From Marinobacter sp. NP-4(2019) (GTDB lineage: Bacteria > Pseudomonadota > Gammaproteobacteria > Pseudomonadales > Oleiphilaceae), in assembly GCF_003994855.1 (NCBI RefSeq), contig NZ_CP034142.1, positions 3,348,001 to 3,412,000 of the forward strand: a DNA stretch of 64,000 nt, in the 5' to 3' direction. The number at the start of each line of letters is the position of its first letter. The first letter of the stretch is position 1. A model generated the notes under the pieces. It was not told the DNA's origin, ran no database searches, and was given only the letters and a program-made list of their open reading frames with translations. The translations under genes and the position numbers were made by a program. Shown here one piece after another: positions 42,273-51,398 of the stretch.

Positions 42273-43172
42273 TCAGGGGCGTTGAGTACCTGCCTCCACC
42301 GGTTGACGGCTGAAGATGCCCACGATGGGGGTGCCATGGGCGCGCAGTATGGGTTCGATATCCCGGTGCAGGGCGTGATACCGGTAAAACGGCACGCGCG
42401 GGAACAGATGATGGATGGAATGCAGGTTCTGGCCGAGCCAGAACCACTCCAGCGGCTTCATCCACGTCGGCATGATCAGACTGTTCGTGTTGCGGTAGCG
42501 TTTTGGGTCCTGATAGGGAATGTGTGGGCGATAGGCAAACCAGTAAGCGGTGAAGAAACCGCCCAGCAGGTAGCCCAACAGGATAACGCTGAGAGTCCCG
42601 GGCTGATCGACCGCCACCACAAACGCCACTCGCCACCCCACAGACACCAGCACCTCCAGGCAATAGATGGCGCGATCCTTCAATGACGCCGTCCCCCAGT
42701 GCTGCTTGACGAAAAAACTGTTCTGAACCCAGAGGAATTTGATCACCGTGACCACAGCGGGAATCACCCCCTTGCCCATCCCGCTGACGATATAATCCGG
42801 GTCCTTGTCCGGCTGATTGGTGTAACGGTGATGAGTAAAGTGTTCCACCCGGTGTGATGCGTAGGGTATCGCGATCATGGGCGCCACCAGGTAACCGCAG
42901 AGGTCGTTCAGCCACTTCAACGACTCCTGCCCGCCATGGATATTACCATGTACAGCTTCATGCAACGGCGTATAGGACATGTAGGTCAGGGCCCCGAGGA
43001 CTGGCAAAGCCACCCAGGCTGGTATCACCCCACGAGCGAACAGCGCCAGGTTCAGCACAAATCCGACAACCACGGCGGCTACCAGAACGACGGTGGGCCA
43101 GGACACATGCCCCATATAGCGTTTGGCGGATGCAATCGCCTGTTTATTGAGTACAGCAAGATCCTGTGACAT
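42273..43172 (-). CDS. Membrane fatty acid desaturase family protein
   Basis: A 299-residue integral membrane protein with three histidine boxes: HEAVHGN, HRVEHFTHHRYTN and HSIHHLFPRVPFYRYH. These coordinate a di-iron centre in acyl-lipid desaturases and related carotene hydroxylases. Four or so hydrophobic helices lie between them. ATG 43172 has GGAG seven bases upstream. It is divergent from an AraC regulator gene at 43323, its likely controller. The exact substrate (fatty acid, carotenoid or alkane-like lipid) is open. Confidence 0.9.
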   Translation of the reverse strand: MSQDLAVLNKQAIASAKRYMGHVSWPTVVLVAAVVVGFVLNLALFARGVIPAWVALPVLGALTYMSYTPLHEAVHGNIHGGQESLKWLNDLCGYLVAPMIAIPYASHRVEHFTHHRYTNQPDKDPDYIVSGMGKGVIPAVVTVIKFLWVQNSFFVKQHWGTASLKDRAIYCLEVLVSVGWRVAFVVAVDQPGTLSVILLGYLLGGFFTAYWFAYRPHIPYQDPKRYRNTNSLIMPTWMKPLEWFWLGQNLHSIHHLFPRVPFYRYHALHRDIEPILRAHGTPIVGIFSRQPVEAGTQRP

Positions 43173-43322
43173 TGACAATCTCCGGATTGAACGTGGGTAC
43201 GAATGCCAGTCTATTCAGCGCCAGGACCGCCAGACAGGACCGCAGTGGCCATTCGGCAGGCATTTATGGCCAGGGCGCGGGATGACTGTCCAAGATGACG
43301 GTGCCGGAGTAGACTTCCCACC

Positions 43323-44348
43323 ATGCCGAACGTTGAAAACACATTGCATCCGGTTGCGATCAGTCAGGTCATGATCAACTTTGCCGCCAGCCAGGGGGTG
43401 GATCGGGATACCTGCCTGTTAGGCACCGGTATTAGCGACCGGGACTTGCTGGATGGGGAGGCGCTGATTAGCCGCGATCAGGAAATGCGGCTGATCGAAA
43501 ACCTGATCCTCGCCCTGCCTGACACCCCGGCGCTAGGCTTCCAGCTTGGCCTCCAATACAGCCTTGCCACCTTCGGGATCTGGGGTTTTGCCCTGCGCAC
43601 CAGCCGGACCCTGCGGGAGGCGATCGCCAGGGCCATGCGATACCTTCCGCTAAGTACTGCCTATTGCACAATATCCAGAATCGATGAAGCCAACTGCTTC
43701 GGCGTCGCAATGGATGCGCAACCGATTCCCCATCATCTGCGCCAGTTTCTTCTGGAGCGGGACCTGGCCACGGGGTTCAATCTCCTGAAGGAACTCAGCC
43801 TGGCCAGTATCGATATCGTTGCTCTGGAATTTCAGGGGGCACCTCCCGAGCATGCTCAGCGCATCGGGCAGTTGTGTGGCATCACGCCGACATACCACTG
43901 TGCAAGAAACGCCATTGTGGTCCACAGCGACGCCGCCGATCAGCCACTGTCCACTTACGACGCGCACCTTGTCCGCATGCTGGATGACCAGTGTCGGCGG
44001 CGTCTGGAGCGTTTACAGACCAGCGGCCTGGCGGGTCAGGTGCGTCAAAAGCTGCATGGTCCGCTGGGTCTGGTCGCCTCACTGGACGAAATAGCCCAGG
44101 CACTGGCCCTGTCACCACGCAGCCTGCGCCGTAAGCTGGACCAGGAAGGCACCAGTTTCCGAACCCTGGTGGAAGAAGAGCGCCGGCAAATTGCCCTGCA
44201 GTTTCTCGATGGCAGCGACATGAAACTGGAGGAACTTGCCATCCATCTCGGATACACCGATACCGCCAGTTTTACCCGTGCGTTCCGGCGCTGGATGGGC
44301 TGCTCTCCGGGAGAGTATCGCCAGAACCAACGCCTTGATAGACTCTGA
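43323..44348 (+). CDS. AraC-family transcriptional regulator
   Basis: A 341-residue regulator with the PF12625-type N-terminal domain (about 15-200) and a C-terminal AraC DNA-binding domain (LDEIAQALALSPRSLRRKL, LAIHLGYTDTASFTRAFRRW). It is transcribed away from the desaturase gene across a 150-base shared promoter region, which suggests it controls that gene. Its resemblance to the regulator at 39576 may reflect an old duplication. Confidence 0.92.
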   Translation: MPNVENTLHPVAISQVMINFAASQGVDRDTCLLGTGISDRDLLDGEALISRDQEMRLIENLILALPDTPALGFQLGLQYSLATFGIWGFALRTSRTLREAIARAMRYLPLSTAYCTISRIDEANCFGVAMDAQPIPHHLRQFLLERDLATGFNLLKELSLASIDIVALEFQGAPPEHAQRIGQLCGITPTYHCARNAIVVHSDAADQPLSTYDAHLVRMLDDQCRRRLERLQTSGLAGQVRQKLHGPLGLVASLDEIAQALALSPRSLRRKLDQEGTSFRTLVEEERRQIALQFLDGSDMKLEELAIHLGYTDTASFTRAFRRWMGCSPGEYRQNQRLDRL

Positions 44349-44387
44349 AACCTCTGGAAAGACTCATACACATCCATCGATCAGGCC

Positions 44388-45233
44388 ATGACACAACCTT
44401 ATTTTCTCGGCTGTCCGCAGTGGCAACACCCTGCCTGGAACTCACAACTGCCACCCGGTCAGAGCCCGCTTGAGCGCTACAGCAAGGTGTTCAGCTGTGT
44501 CGAGGGCAACACTACCTTCTACGCCACCCCCACCCAGGAGCAGTGCCGACAGTGGCGATCTCAGGTTCCAGATAACTTTCGCTTCCTGTTCAAGTTTCCA
44601 CGCCGGATCACCCACGATCGTCTACTCGCAGGGCCTGGTTCTGAAATACGGGACTTTCTGGACATCCTGGCCCCGCTGAACGATGTACTTGGCCCCCTAC
44701 TCGTTCAGCTTCCCGCGGCATTTGGCCCCGAACACCTGAATAATCTCTGGCGGTTTGTCGATGCCTTACCAGCTCCCCTGACCAGCACAATCGAGGTCCG
44801 TCACAATGCGTTCTTCAGCAAAGGCGAAGCAGAAAAAGCCTTGAACCGCGGCCTGCGCGAGCGAAATCTGGCACGAGTATGCTTTGACAGCCGGGCACTG
44901 TTTGCAGCGCCCCCGGATAGTGAATCAATCCGTGACGCCCAGCGCAAAAAGCCACGAGTCCCGGTGCATCTGCTTCCTTCCGAAGCGCCCCCGGTGATCC
45001 GCTACATTGGCCATCCCGACCTTCAGACCAACCGCCGTTTTCTGGCTCCGTGGGTCGAACGCGTTGGTGACTGGATAGAAGAAGGGAAGCGGCCATTTGT
45101 TTTTATGCACATGCCGGACAATGGCAATGCCCTGCCCTTGGCGGCGCTCTGGAATGAGCTATTGAGTGAACGGACACCAGAAGTGAACGCCCTGCACCTG
45201 AACGATGAACTGCCCCAGATGGGGCTGTTCTAG
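44388..45233 (+). CDS. DUF72 family protein
   Basis: A 281-residue protein with the DUF72 signature at the start (YFLGCPQWQHPAWNS, VEGNTTFYATP) and FRFLFKFPRRITHDRLL, then IEVRHNAFF and FVFMHMPDNGNALPLA. The family forms a TIM-barrel with an unassigned activity. It is 39 bases downstream of the AraC gene. Nothing in the context assigns a role. Confidence 0.9.
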   Translation: MTQPYFLGCPQWQHPAWNSQLPPGQSPLERYSKVFSCVEGNTTFYATPTQEQCRQWRSQVPDNFRFLFKFPRRITHDRLLAGPGSEIRDFLDILAPLNDVLGPLLVQLPAAFGPEHLNNLWRFVDALPAPLTSTIEVRHNAFFSKGEAEKALNRGLRERNLARVCFDSRALFAAPPDSESIRDAQRKKPRVPVHLLPSEAPPVIRYIGHPDLQTNRRFLAPWVERVGDWIEEGKRPFVFMHMPDNGNALPLAALWNELLSERTPEVNALHLNDELPQMGLF

Positions 45234-45255
45234 ACAGGGTTGATATCGCAGCCAC

Positions 45256-46032
45256 TTAAGCGGGAAATTGTAGAGTTTCCCCGTCCATCGGGATCCGCAA
45301 CCGATCCCCCAGACCTTTTTGTTCCCGCAGTCCCCTGAGCTCCTCCCGGGTGACCGGACAGTGATCCAAAGCTTCCAGATGGTTGGCCACCACTACACCG
45401 CTGGTCAGACGAGTGACTTTTTCCAGGTCTTCCACACCCATGATGATTTCCTCACCAAGATCGAACCGGGCTCCGCCGGCGGGCACTACCGAGACGTCAG
45501 GCTGACTGCTGACCAGGCACCGCCGAACGTCGTCACTAAGCACCGTATCCCCCGCAATATAGACTGAGGGCTCCTCTGGAAACTCTATATGGTAACCGTA
45601 GCCATGCGCCATGAAGCGGCCCACGAATCCGATTCCATGAATGCAGGGAATCGGAGTGATCAATCCATCAAGGAAAGGCTGCGTTTTACCGGCTTCCAGT
45701 TCTGTCACCATTAGCCCCTTTTTCCGCAGAAACCCGGCATCGCCCTGCATGCAGAATACCGGTACCTTGCCACTGCGAAGCCATTTGGCGCCGGCACGAT
45801 CCAGATGATCAAAATGGCCCTTCTGACAGTGGGTGATCAGACAATGGGTAACAGTTTCCAGCAACGCATCAGTGTTCTCCGGCAACTTAACCAGCGGGTT
45901 ACGTCTGCGATGTCGTGTTGCGTATTTCAGCGGCGGGATAGCGCCCATCGGGGCCAGCATCGGGTCCACCAGAATCCGGTATTCCCCAAGAGCGATGATG
46001 ATCGTGGCGTTTCTCAACTGAGTAATCTGCAT
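45256..46032 (-). CDS. UlaG-like metallo-beta-lactamase fold hydrolase
   Basis: A 258-residue MBL-fold protein. The metal site is ITHCQKGHFDHLD, a variant of THxHxDH with an extended spacing, and AGDTVLSDD supplies the bridging aspartate. The C-terminal VVANHLEALDHC gives the last histidine. GGAGG seven bases before ATG 46032 sets the start; the longer frame has none. It is divergent from a GlxA-type regulator that probably governs it. The substrate is unknown. Confidence 0.87.
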   Translation of the reverse strand: MQITQLRNATIIIALGEYRILVDPMLAPMGAIPPLKYATRHRRRNPLVKLPENTDALLETVTHCLITHCQKGHFDHLDRAGAKWLRSGKVPVFCMQGDAGFLRKKGLMVTELEAGKTQPFLDGLITPIPCIHGIGFVGRFMAHGYGYHIEFPEEPSVYIAGDTVLSDDVRRCLVSSQPDVSVVPAGGARFDLGEEIIMGVEDLEKVTRLTSGVVVANHLEALDHCPVTREELRGLREQKGLGDRLRIPMDGETLQFPA

Positions 46033-46124
46033 GACAACCTCCGAGATGAAAGACTCCATTGTGATTCCATCAAGGCGGTTGCTACTATGGCACTTAAAGA
46101 CATTAATATTGCACAAGTTGCCAC

Positions 46125-47075
46125 ATGCGAATTGGACTTCTTCTTTACCCTGACTGCCTGCCGGCTGGCCTTTTCGGATTTTCTGATCTGCTGTTGGCAG
46201 CCAGCCTGCGCAATGGCCGGAAAACCTTCGAGTTCGACTGGGTCAGTGAACAGGGAGGCACCATTCGGACCGCCAATGGCATATCTCTTGAAACGAAACC
46301 GCTTGGTGAGCAGCCACTCGACGCTCTGGTGATTCCCGGAGCCTGGCGCGATACCGACACTGTCCTCACCCCCCAAGACGCCAAGATTGTCGCCGCCATC
46401 AGGTGCCTGCCGACAACGACCCGCCTGTGGAGCTACTGCACAGGTGTCTGCCTGGCCGCCCAGACCCACAGGCTGGACGGATTACCAGCTACCACCACCT
46501 GGTGGCTCCGCGACCGCGCCGGCAGCAATTTCCCCGACATTCACTGGAAGCCCGGTCAAACCCTGGTATACACGGACACCCACGCAACGGCATCTGGCGT
46601 GCACGGCTATCTGCCCCTGGCACTTGCGGTACTAGAGGAATACCTGGGCACCACCATGGTGGAAGAGGTGCGAAGGTATATGGTGCTACCTCGCCCTGCC
46701 ACCAGCCATACACCCTTTCAGGAACTGCCACTTTTGATCCAGCGCGGGGGTTGGTTAAGGAAGGTGATCCAGTGGATTGAACACACACCTGCCAGCCGGC
46801 AGAAGATTGCCGCACTGGCAAATGCCATGAAAACCTCCCCACGCACGTTACAGCGTCGAGTGCTACGGGAAAGCGGGTATCGCTGTGGTGAATTGATGAG
46901 ACTGGTCAAGCTTAACCAGGTCGGTGACCGGCTGATCAGCTCGGAACAACCGCTCAGCGTAATCGCCAACACCCTGGGTTTCGCTGACGACGCCAGCCTG
47001 AGGCGTAGCTTTAGGCAGGTTTCCGGCATGACACCACGGGAATACCGTCAGCAATTTGGGCAAACAGGATGGTAA
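46125..47075 (+). CDS. GlxA-family AraC transcriptional regulator
   Basis: A 316-residue regulator with an N-terminal DJ-1/PfpI-like domain (RIGLLLYPDCLPAGLFGF, WSYCTGVCLAAQ) and a C-terminal AraC domain (IAALANAMKTSPRTLQRRVL, IANTLGFADDASLRRSFRQ). The conserved nucleophile-elbow cysteine (YCTGVC) is kept. It is divergent from the UlaG-like gene with 92 bases between them. No strong ribosome site is visible before ATG 46125, so the start is moderately certain. Confidence 0.9.
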   Translation: MRIGLLLYPDCLPAGLFGFSDLLLAASLRNGRKTFEFDWVSEQGGTIRTANGISLETKPLGEQPLDALVIPGAWRDTDTVLTPQDAKIVAAIRCLPTTTRLWSYCTGVCLAAQTHRLDGLPATTTWWLRDRAGSNFPDIHWKPGQTLVYTDTHATASGVHGYLPLALAVLEEYLGTTMVEEVRRYMVLPRPATSHTPFQELPLLIQRGGWLRKVIQWIEHTPASRQKIAALANAMKTSPRTLQRRVLRESGYRCGELMRLVKLNQVGDRLISSEQPLSVIANTLGFADDASLRRSFRQVSGMTPREYRQQFGQTGW

Positions 47076-47087
47076 GTAGCGCCCAGG

Positions 47088-47591
47088 CTACTCGTACGTT
47101 TTATGCAGCTCATTGTCCTGCTCCGCCAGAACAGAAGCCATACTGATGATTGCCCTGGCCATACCGCGAACAAGGTTTAACAGAATAACGCCAAAGGCGT
47201 CCGGTTCCTGCCGCTGCAGCTCAAGGAACTGGCCACAACTGATCTCAAGGACCACTGAGTCGACTTCAGCTTCTGTACTGGCAGGCCGGTCCTGGAGAGC
47301 GATCATCGGCACAAACCCCATATCGTCGCCCGGCTCATGGCAACGTGCGAGCGTCCAACCACCGTCGTGCCGCGGCATATAAGTATTAACTTTACCGCTG
47401 AGGATAATATAGAAAGCGTCACTGCGCTCGCCAACGGTGTATAGCACGTCCCCCGCGTTAAGCGTGATCACCCGCCCATTTTGCAGTAGGCGCTGTATCA
47501 CCTCGTCCGGAAGAGCGCCAAAAGTAGAAAGTTCGCGAAAGTAATCGGCAGCCTGCGCCTGCCAGAATTCCTGAGCATTAATCTCACGCAT
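47088..47591 (-). CDS. Stand-alone cyclic nucleotide-binding domain protein
   Basis: A 167-residue protein dominated by a Crp-like cNMP-binding beta-roll (ITLNAGDVLYTVGERSDAF, YIILSGKVNTYM, PGDDMGF) with a C-terminal helix. It has no helix-turn-helix, so it is not a Crp-type regulator by itself. ATG 47591 is chosen because the longer frame to 47696 reads through intergenic sequence. Partner proteins are unknown. Confidence 0.8.
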   Translation of the reverse strand: MREINAQEFWQAQAADYFRELSTFGALPDEVIQRLLQNGRVITLNAGDVLYTVGERSDAFYIILSGKVNTYMPRHDGGWTLARCHEPGDDMGFVPMIALQDRPASTEAEVDSVVLEISCGQFLELQRQEPDAFGVILLNLVRGMARAIISMASVLAEQDNELHKTYE

Positions 47592-47745
47592 ACATCTGTT
47601 ACTTCGTGGTTCCTGCTGTATTGAGTATAGACCCGGCCCGCACTGGTCTCCACCAACCACAATACGCTCTGCTCCAGCAATATTAACCTGTAACAAATCC
47701 CGCCCCTCGTTGTCCTACTCAATAGATTCAACACGGAGGACGAGT

Positions 47746-48189
47746 ATGATCAAGATTCTGATTCTCATGACTATAAGCCTGTTCTCAGCAAGCCATGCGC
47801 TGGCGGATGAAGATCCGGTTTACACGGGCCTGCTGAGCAATACCGGCGCCGGCGGTTACGACACCGTTAGCTACTTCAAAACAGGGGAGCCAACCAAAGG
47901 CTCCACGGAATACACCACGGAATACATGGGCGCCACCTGGCGTTTCTCAACTGCGGAAAACCTGGCTCTTTTCGAGGCAACCCCCGAACGCTACGCTCCG
48001 GCTTATGGCGGCTATTGTGCCTGGGCGGTCAGTCAGGGGTATCTGGCAAAAGGCGACCCACAACACTGGGCCATCAGGGACGGGCGCCTGTTCCTTAACT
48101 ACGACGAATCCGTGCAGAACCGCTGGCTGAAAGACACCGAAGCCTTTATCCGTCAGGCGGATAAGAACTGGCCACAGGTGCTGGAGTAA
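47746..48189 (+). CDS. Exported YHS-domain protein
   Basis: A 147-residue periplasmic protein. The signal peptide (MIKILILMTISLFSASHALA) is followed by a YHS-type domain with GGYDTVSYFKTGEPTKG, WRFSTAENLALFEATPERY and PAYGGYCAWAVSQG, which in related proteins bind metal or support copper handling. GGAGG precedes ATG 47746. It converges on an unrelated small gene. The function is not established. Confidence 0.85.
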   Translation: MIKILILMTISLFSASHALADEDPVYTGLLSNTGAGGYDTVSYFKTGEPTKGSTEYTTEYMGATWRFSTAENLALFEATPERYAPAYGGYCAWAVSQGYLAKGDPQHWAIRDGRLFLNYDESVQNRWLKDTEAFIRQADKNWPQVLE

Positions 48190-48221
48190 ATACCAACTGG
48201 ATCACGGGGCGGGCACTCCGT

Positions 48222-48545
48222 TCAGCCGAAGTAGTCCTGCATCCAGTCAAACAGCGTATCTACATCCACATCGGATAATGGCATCTGTTTAAAATCGTTA
48301 CCCACTTCATCATCCATGGTCACGAACTGGTAGAGCACCATGCCCGGATGCCCATCATGCAGAATGAGCGTGATGCGGCGGCGGGTACGCAGACAATCAA
48401 TGGTCATCACGTCGGCGGGAATACCGGAATCGCGCATGCCGCGGCGCACTTCCACCACCGGGTTAATGTGCTGATGGGCCGCCTGGATTCGGGCATGGGC
48501 GTCACTGGCCATGTCGGACAGGGTTTTCAGGGGATCTTCTGACAT
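48222..48545 (-). CDS. Hypothetical 107-residue cytoplasmic protein
   Basis: A soluble, acidic 107-residue protein ending VDTLFDWMQDYFG, with a central RRRITLILHDGHPGMVLYQF beta segment. GGAG lies 11 bases before the ATG. I recognise no family; coding is supported by the ribosome site, its fit between neighbours and codon usage like theirs. It is 53 bases downstream of the Omp85-like gene. Confidence 0.65.
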   Translation of the reverse strand: MSEDPLKTLSDMASDAHARIQAAHQHINPVVEVRRGMRDSGIPADVMTIDCLRTRRRITLILHDGHPGMVLYQFVTMDDEVGNDFKQMPLSDVDVDTLFDWMQDYFG

Positions 48546-48598
48546 TGGCCGTGAGTCTCCTTTAGATGACAGGCTTGCAACAGGAAACGGATATTCTG

Positions 48599-50317
48599 CT
48601 AGAAGCGAGCCCTGCCCCGCAACAGCACCTGCATGTCATCGATGCTGTCATCGCCATCCAGCGGGAACGCAAAATCCAGGTGCAACATCCGCTGGACCTC
48701 AATACGGCTTGATGCCAGTCTCAGTCCGAAACCTACATCCTTCAGCACACCGTCATCCGGGCCATTGTTCCGGCCGTCATTGAACCAGGCTCTCCCAACG
48801 TCCGTGAACAGCACGCCGCCGAGTCGGAACAGCTTAAAGGGGTGCCAGTCGGGGAAATAGCGGCGTTCCAGTTTCCAAAGTGCCCACCGGTTGCCCTGCT
48901 GGTACTCGCTTGGATACCCCCGCAAGCCATTGTCACCGCCAATCAGTAGCTGCTGATCCAGGGTCAGGTTGTGGGCCGCCGTGAAGGACAGGCTGGTATA
49001 CCAGCTATTCCAACGCACCGAACCACCATGGAAATACTCCACGCTAAGCGTTCCCAACAGATTCTCGACACGGTTCTCATCGAACCGCCAGGTTCCACTC
49101 TGGCTGAACCTGTAGCTGGCGTAATTATTCTCAGTGGCCAGAAGAGCGTCCGTAAAGTCCATATTCAACACAGCGCGGTCCTCGGTAGCGCCAAGTCCGG
49201 GGGAGGAAAAACCCAGTTCCGTTCGCCATACAAACCCATCCCGTACGTCTTCCACCCGCTGCAGTTGGGTCAGGTTTGTCATCTCCCGGAACCGGTTCTC
49301 ACGGTAATCAAAGCCAATCCAGGGGTAACTCAGGGTTCGATCTGCCGGTAACACGTCCAGGGAAGGTTCGTCAGACAGGCGCTCAAAATCCATGGCATCG
49401 TAGCGGTAGCCAGCCAACAACCGCAGTTGGCGATCATTGCGCTCCGCCAGCCGCCACCCTACGTCGACGCTGGCGAATTCACGGCTGCGGCGGTAATCGG
49501 CGATAGCCTCCGCACCGACAAAGCGGGACTCCTCGCGCACATCGTCCACGCCGCTCAGCCCAAAACGCCAGTCCGCCTGCTCGCTGTAAAACGGGCGCTC
49601 CAGATAGGCGCTGCGTCCCTGGCCGTCACTACGCCTATCGACGGAGAAGCCACTTTGCCAATGGGTACCAAGGACATTCGGATCATCATAATACACGCTG
49701 GTTTCGGTGCGGTCGGGATCTCTCGAGTAGGACACGCCCACACTCTTGCCCGACCCCAGAAAATTCGGGTCCGACAGCCCGGTATTGGTGGTGTTCTCAC
49801 CACCTGTCCTGGAAGCACCAACGGTGGGCAGCAACGTCCAGGTATCCCGGGCCAGAACGCTCACCTCTACCTCGCCTCCACAGACATGGGTTACGCCGAC
49901 CCAGGCTGCGGTCAGATATTCGCGCTGACGGAGGATACGTTCAGACTCGGAGATCAGTCCCGGCTTGTACTCATCCCCTTCTTCGAACACCAACTGGGCA
50001 CGCAGAGCCGATTCCCAAGTGGGGATATTGAGTGTGTTCAGCGTCCGGTACAGAAAGTTGTCCTGCTCCGGGTCGCTGATATCAAAGATAGGCCGGCGAA
50101 TGATGCGAATCCTGCCAATACGGGCCCCCTCCGGAATCACCAGATCACTCTGGCGCGCCAGCTGGTCCCGAGGCTTATCGAGGTCAATCGCCTCCGGCTG
50201 AACCTCACTCGCGACACAGTCTTCGGTGTGCGGCTGTGACCAGACATTCGCGCTGAAAAGGGCTGCCTCAGATAGCAGTAGGAAGGACAGCAACGTTCGA
50301 TATGTTTTAAGCATCAT
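48599..50317 (-). CDS. Omp85/BamA-like outer-membrane barrel with POTRA-like N-terminus
   Basis: A 572-residue outer-membrane protein. A signal peptide (LLSFLLLSEAALFSANVWS) precedes one or two POTRA-like modules (RIGRIRIIRRPIFDI; RQREYLTAAWVGVTHVCGGEVEVSVL). A beta-barrel runs to a terminal phenylalanine (LLRGRARF). GGDNGLRGYPSEY corresponds to the (V/L)RGF/Y motif of the Omp85 superfamily near the barrel C-terminal half. It is shorter than BamA or TamA and has no adjacent chaperone or secreted partner gene, so it may export or insert an unknown substrate. The ATG pair at 50317/50314 has no strong ribosome site. Confidence 0.85.
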   Translation of the reverse strand: MMLKTYRTLLSFLLLSEAALFSANVWSQPHTEDCVASEVQPEAIDLDKPRDQLARQSDLVIPEGARIGRIRIIRRPIFDISDPEQDNFLYRTLNTLNIPTWESALRAQLVFEEGDEYKPGLISESERILRQREYLTAAWVGVTHVCGGEVEVSVLARDTWTLLPTVGASRTGGENTTNTGLSDPNFLGSGKSVGVSYSRDPDRTETSVYYDDPNVLGTHWQSGFSVDRRSDGQGRSAYLERPFYSEQADWRFGLSGVDDVREESRFVGAEAIADYRRSREFASVDVGWRLAERNDRQLRLLAGYRYDAMDFERLSDEPSLDVLPADRTLSYPWIGFDYRENRFREMTNLTQLQRVEDVRDGFVWRTELGFSSPGLGATEDRAVLNMDFTDALLATENNYASYRFSQSGTWRFDENRVENLLGTLSVEYFHGGSVRWNSWYTSLSFTAAHNLTLDQQLLIGGDNGLRGYPSEYQQGNRWALWKLERRYFPDWHPFKLFRLGGVLFTDVGRAWFNDGRNNGPDDGVLKDVGFGLRLASSRIEVQRMLHLDFAFPLDGDDSIDDMQVLLRGRARF

Positions 50318-50339
50318 CCAAATATAGCGCCTGCTTGAT

Positions 50340-50523
50340 CATACGTCAGTGAAGAGAAATGAGAACAGATTCGGAAATCAAAGTCTTGGCGTATCGGTCC
50401 CGCTTTTTATCAAGTTTTACTATCAGAGCCATCACTCTTTTTATTCCATATAAATCTATGCTTAGAACTGTTTTTGATTTAGTATTTCCCAAAGTGACTA
50501 ATACTCCAGTTGGAGGAACGACT
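50340..50523 (+). promoter_or_regulatory. AT-rich leader before the Blh/SulP operon
   Basis: This 184-base stretch is markedly AT-rich relative to neighbours, with CATATAAATC near 50448-50457 as a possible -10 region. GGAGG at 50512-50516 serves ATG 50524. An open frame runs through it but lacks an internal ribosome site and does not belong to the protein family. No specific operator is identified. Confidence 0.35.
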
Positions 50524-51390
50524 ATGCAGCAACCAGTAGTCAAACATTTCTTTGATGAACCGACTAACACCTTCAGTTACGTCGTAAAAGATCCCGAAAG
50601 CAATGCCTGCGCAATCGTCGATTCGGTTCTGGATTTCGATTATGCGGCCGGACGGACGGATGTTCGTTCGGCGAATGAGATCATCCGTTACATTGAAGAC
50701 GGCGGTTTGACAGTTGAATGGATACTTGAAACCCACGTGCATGCTGACCATCTGTCCGCAGCGCCTTACCTGCATGAGAGGCTGGGCGGCAAGACCGGCA
50801 TTGGTAAAAGGATCGTGGACGTGCAGGAGATCTTTGGCAAAGTCTTCAACGCCGGTACCGACTTTGCCCGTGATGGCAGCCAGTTCGATCAGCTGTTTGA
50901 GGAAGGTGATACGTTTCGGATCGGTAATCTGGAAGGACACATCCTGCACACACCCGGACACACCCCGGCCTGCCTGACTTACGTCATTGGTGATGCAGCC
51001 TTTGTGGGTGACACCCTGTTTGCCCCGGACGCTGGTACCGCTCGCTGTGACTTTCCCGGCGGTGATGCGCATACCCTTTACCGCTCCGCTCAGAAAGTGC
51101 TGGCACTGCCTGAAGAGACCCGGATTTTCCTGTGCCACGATTACAAAGCGCCCGGACGGGACGAGTACCAGCACGAGACCACGGTAGCCGAGCAGCGTGC
51201 CCACAATATCCATGTTCATGACGGTATGTCCGAAGACGATTTCGTCAAGCTCAGAACCGAGCGCGATGCGACACTCGACATGCCGCGGCTGATCCTGCCT
51301 TCGGTACAAGTGAACATGAGGGCCGGTGAGATGCCCCCGGCCGAAGACAACGGGCAGGTGTACCTGAAAGTCCCCATTAACCGCTTCTGA
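50524..51390 (+). CDS. blh: Blh/persulfide dioxygenase-like MBL-fold protein
   Basis: A 288-residue MBL-fold protein. ILETHVHADHLSAAPYL is the metal motif; VKHFFDEPTNTFSYVVKDP at the start, HTPGHTPACLTYVIGDAAF and FVGDTLFAPDAGTARCDFPG follow. These match the beta-lactamase-hydrolase-like (Blh)/ETHE1-type persulfide dioxygenases, which oxidise glutathione persulfide to sulfite. There is no fused rhodanese or DUF442 domain. The ATG at 50524 has GGAGG eight bases upstream. It is nine bases before a SulP anion transporter, so it is probably an operon for sulfide detoxification plus sulfur-anion movement. The symbol is assigned by resemblance. Confidence 0.85.
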   Translation: MQQPVVKHFFDEPTNTFSYVVKDPESNACAIVDSVLDFDYAAGRTDVRSANEIIRYIEDGGLTVEWILETHVHADHLSAAPYLHERLGGKTGIGKRIVDVQEIFGKVFNAGTDFARDGSQFDQLFEEGDTFRIGNLEGHILHTPGHTPACLTYVIGDAAFVGDTLFAPDAGTARCDFPGGDAHTLYRSAQKVLALPEETRIFLCHDYKAPGRDEYQHETTVAEQRAHNIHVHDGMSEDDFVKLRTERDATLDMPRLILPSVQVNMRAGEMPPAEDNGQVYLKVPINRF

Positions 51391-51398
51391 CAGGGGAA

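Noticed and set aside
50359..50523. N-terminal 55-codon extension of the Blh-like protein
   Set aside because: It is AT-rich, lacks a ribosome site and has no counterpart in the family. A strong GGAGG precedes ATG 50524.
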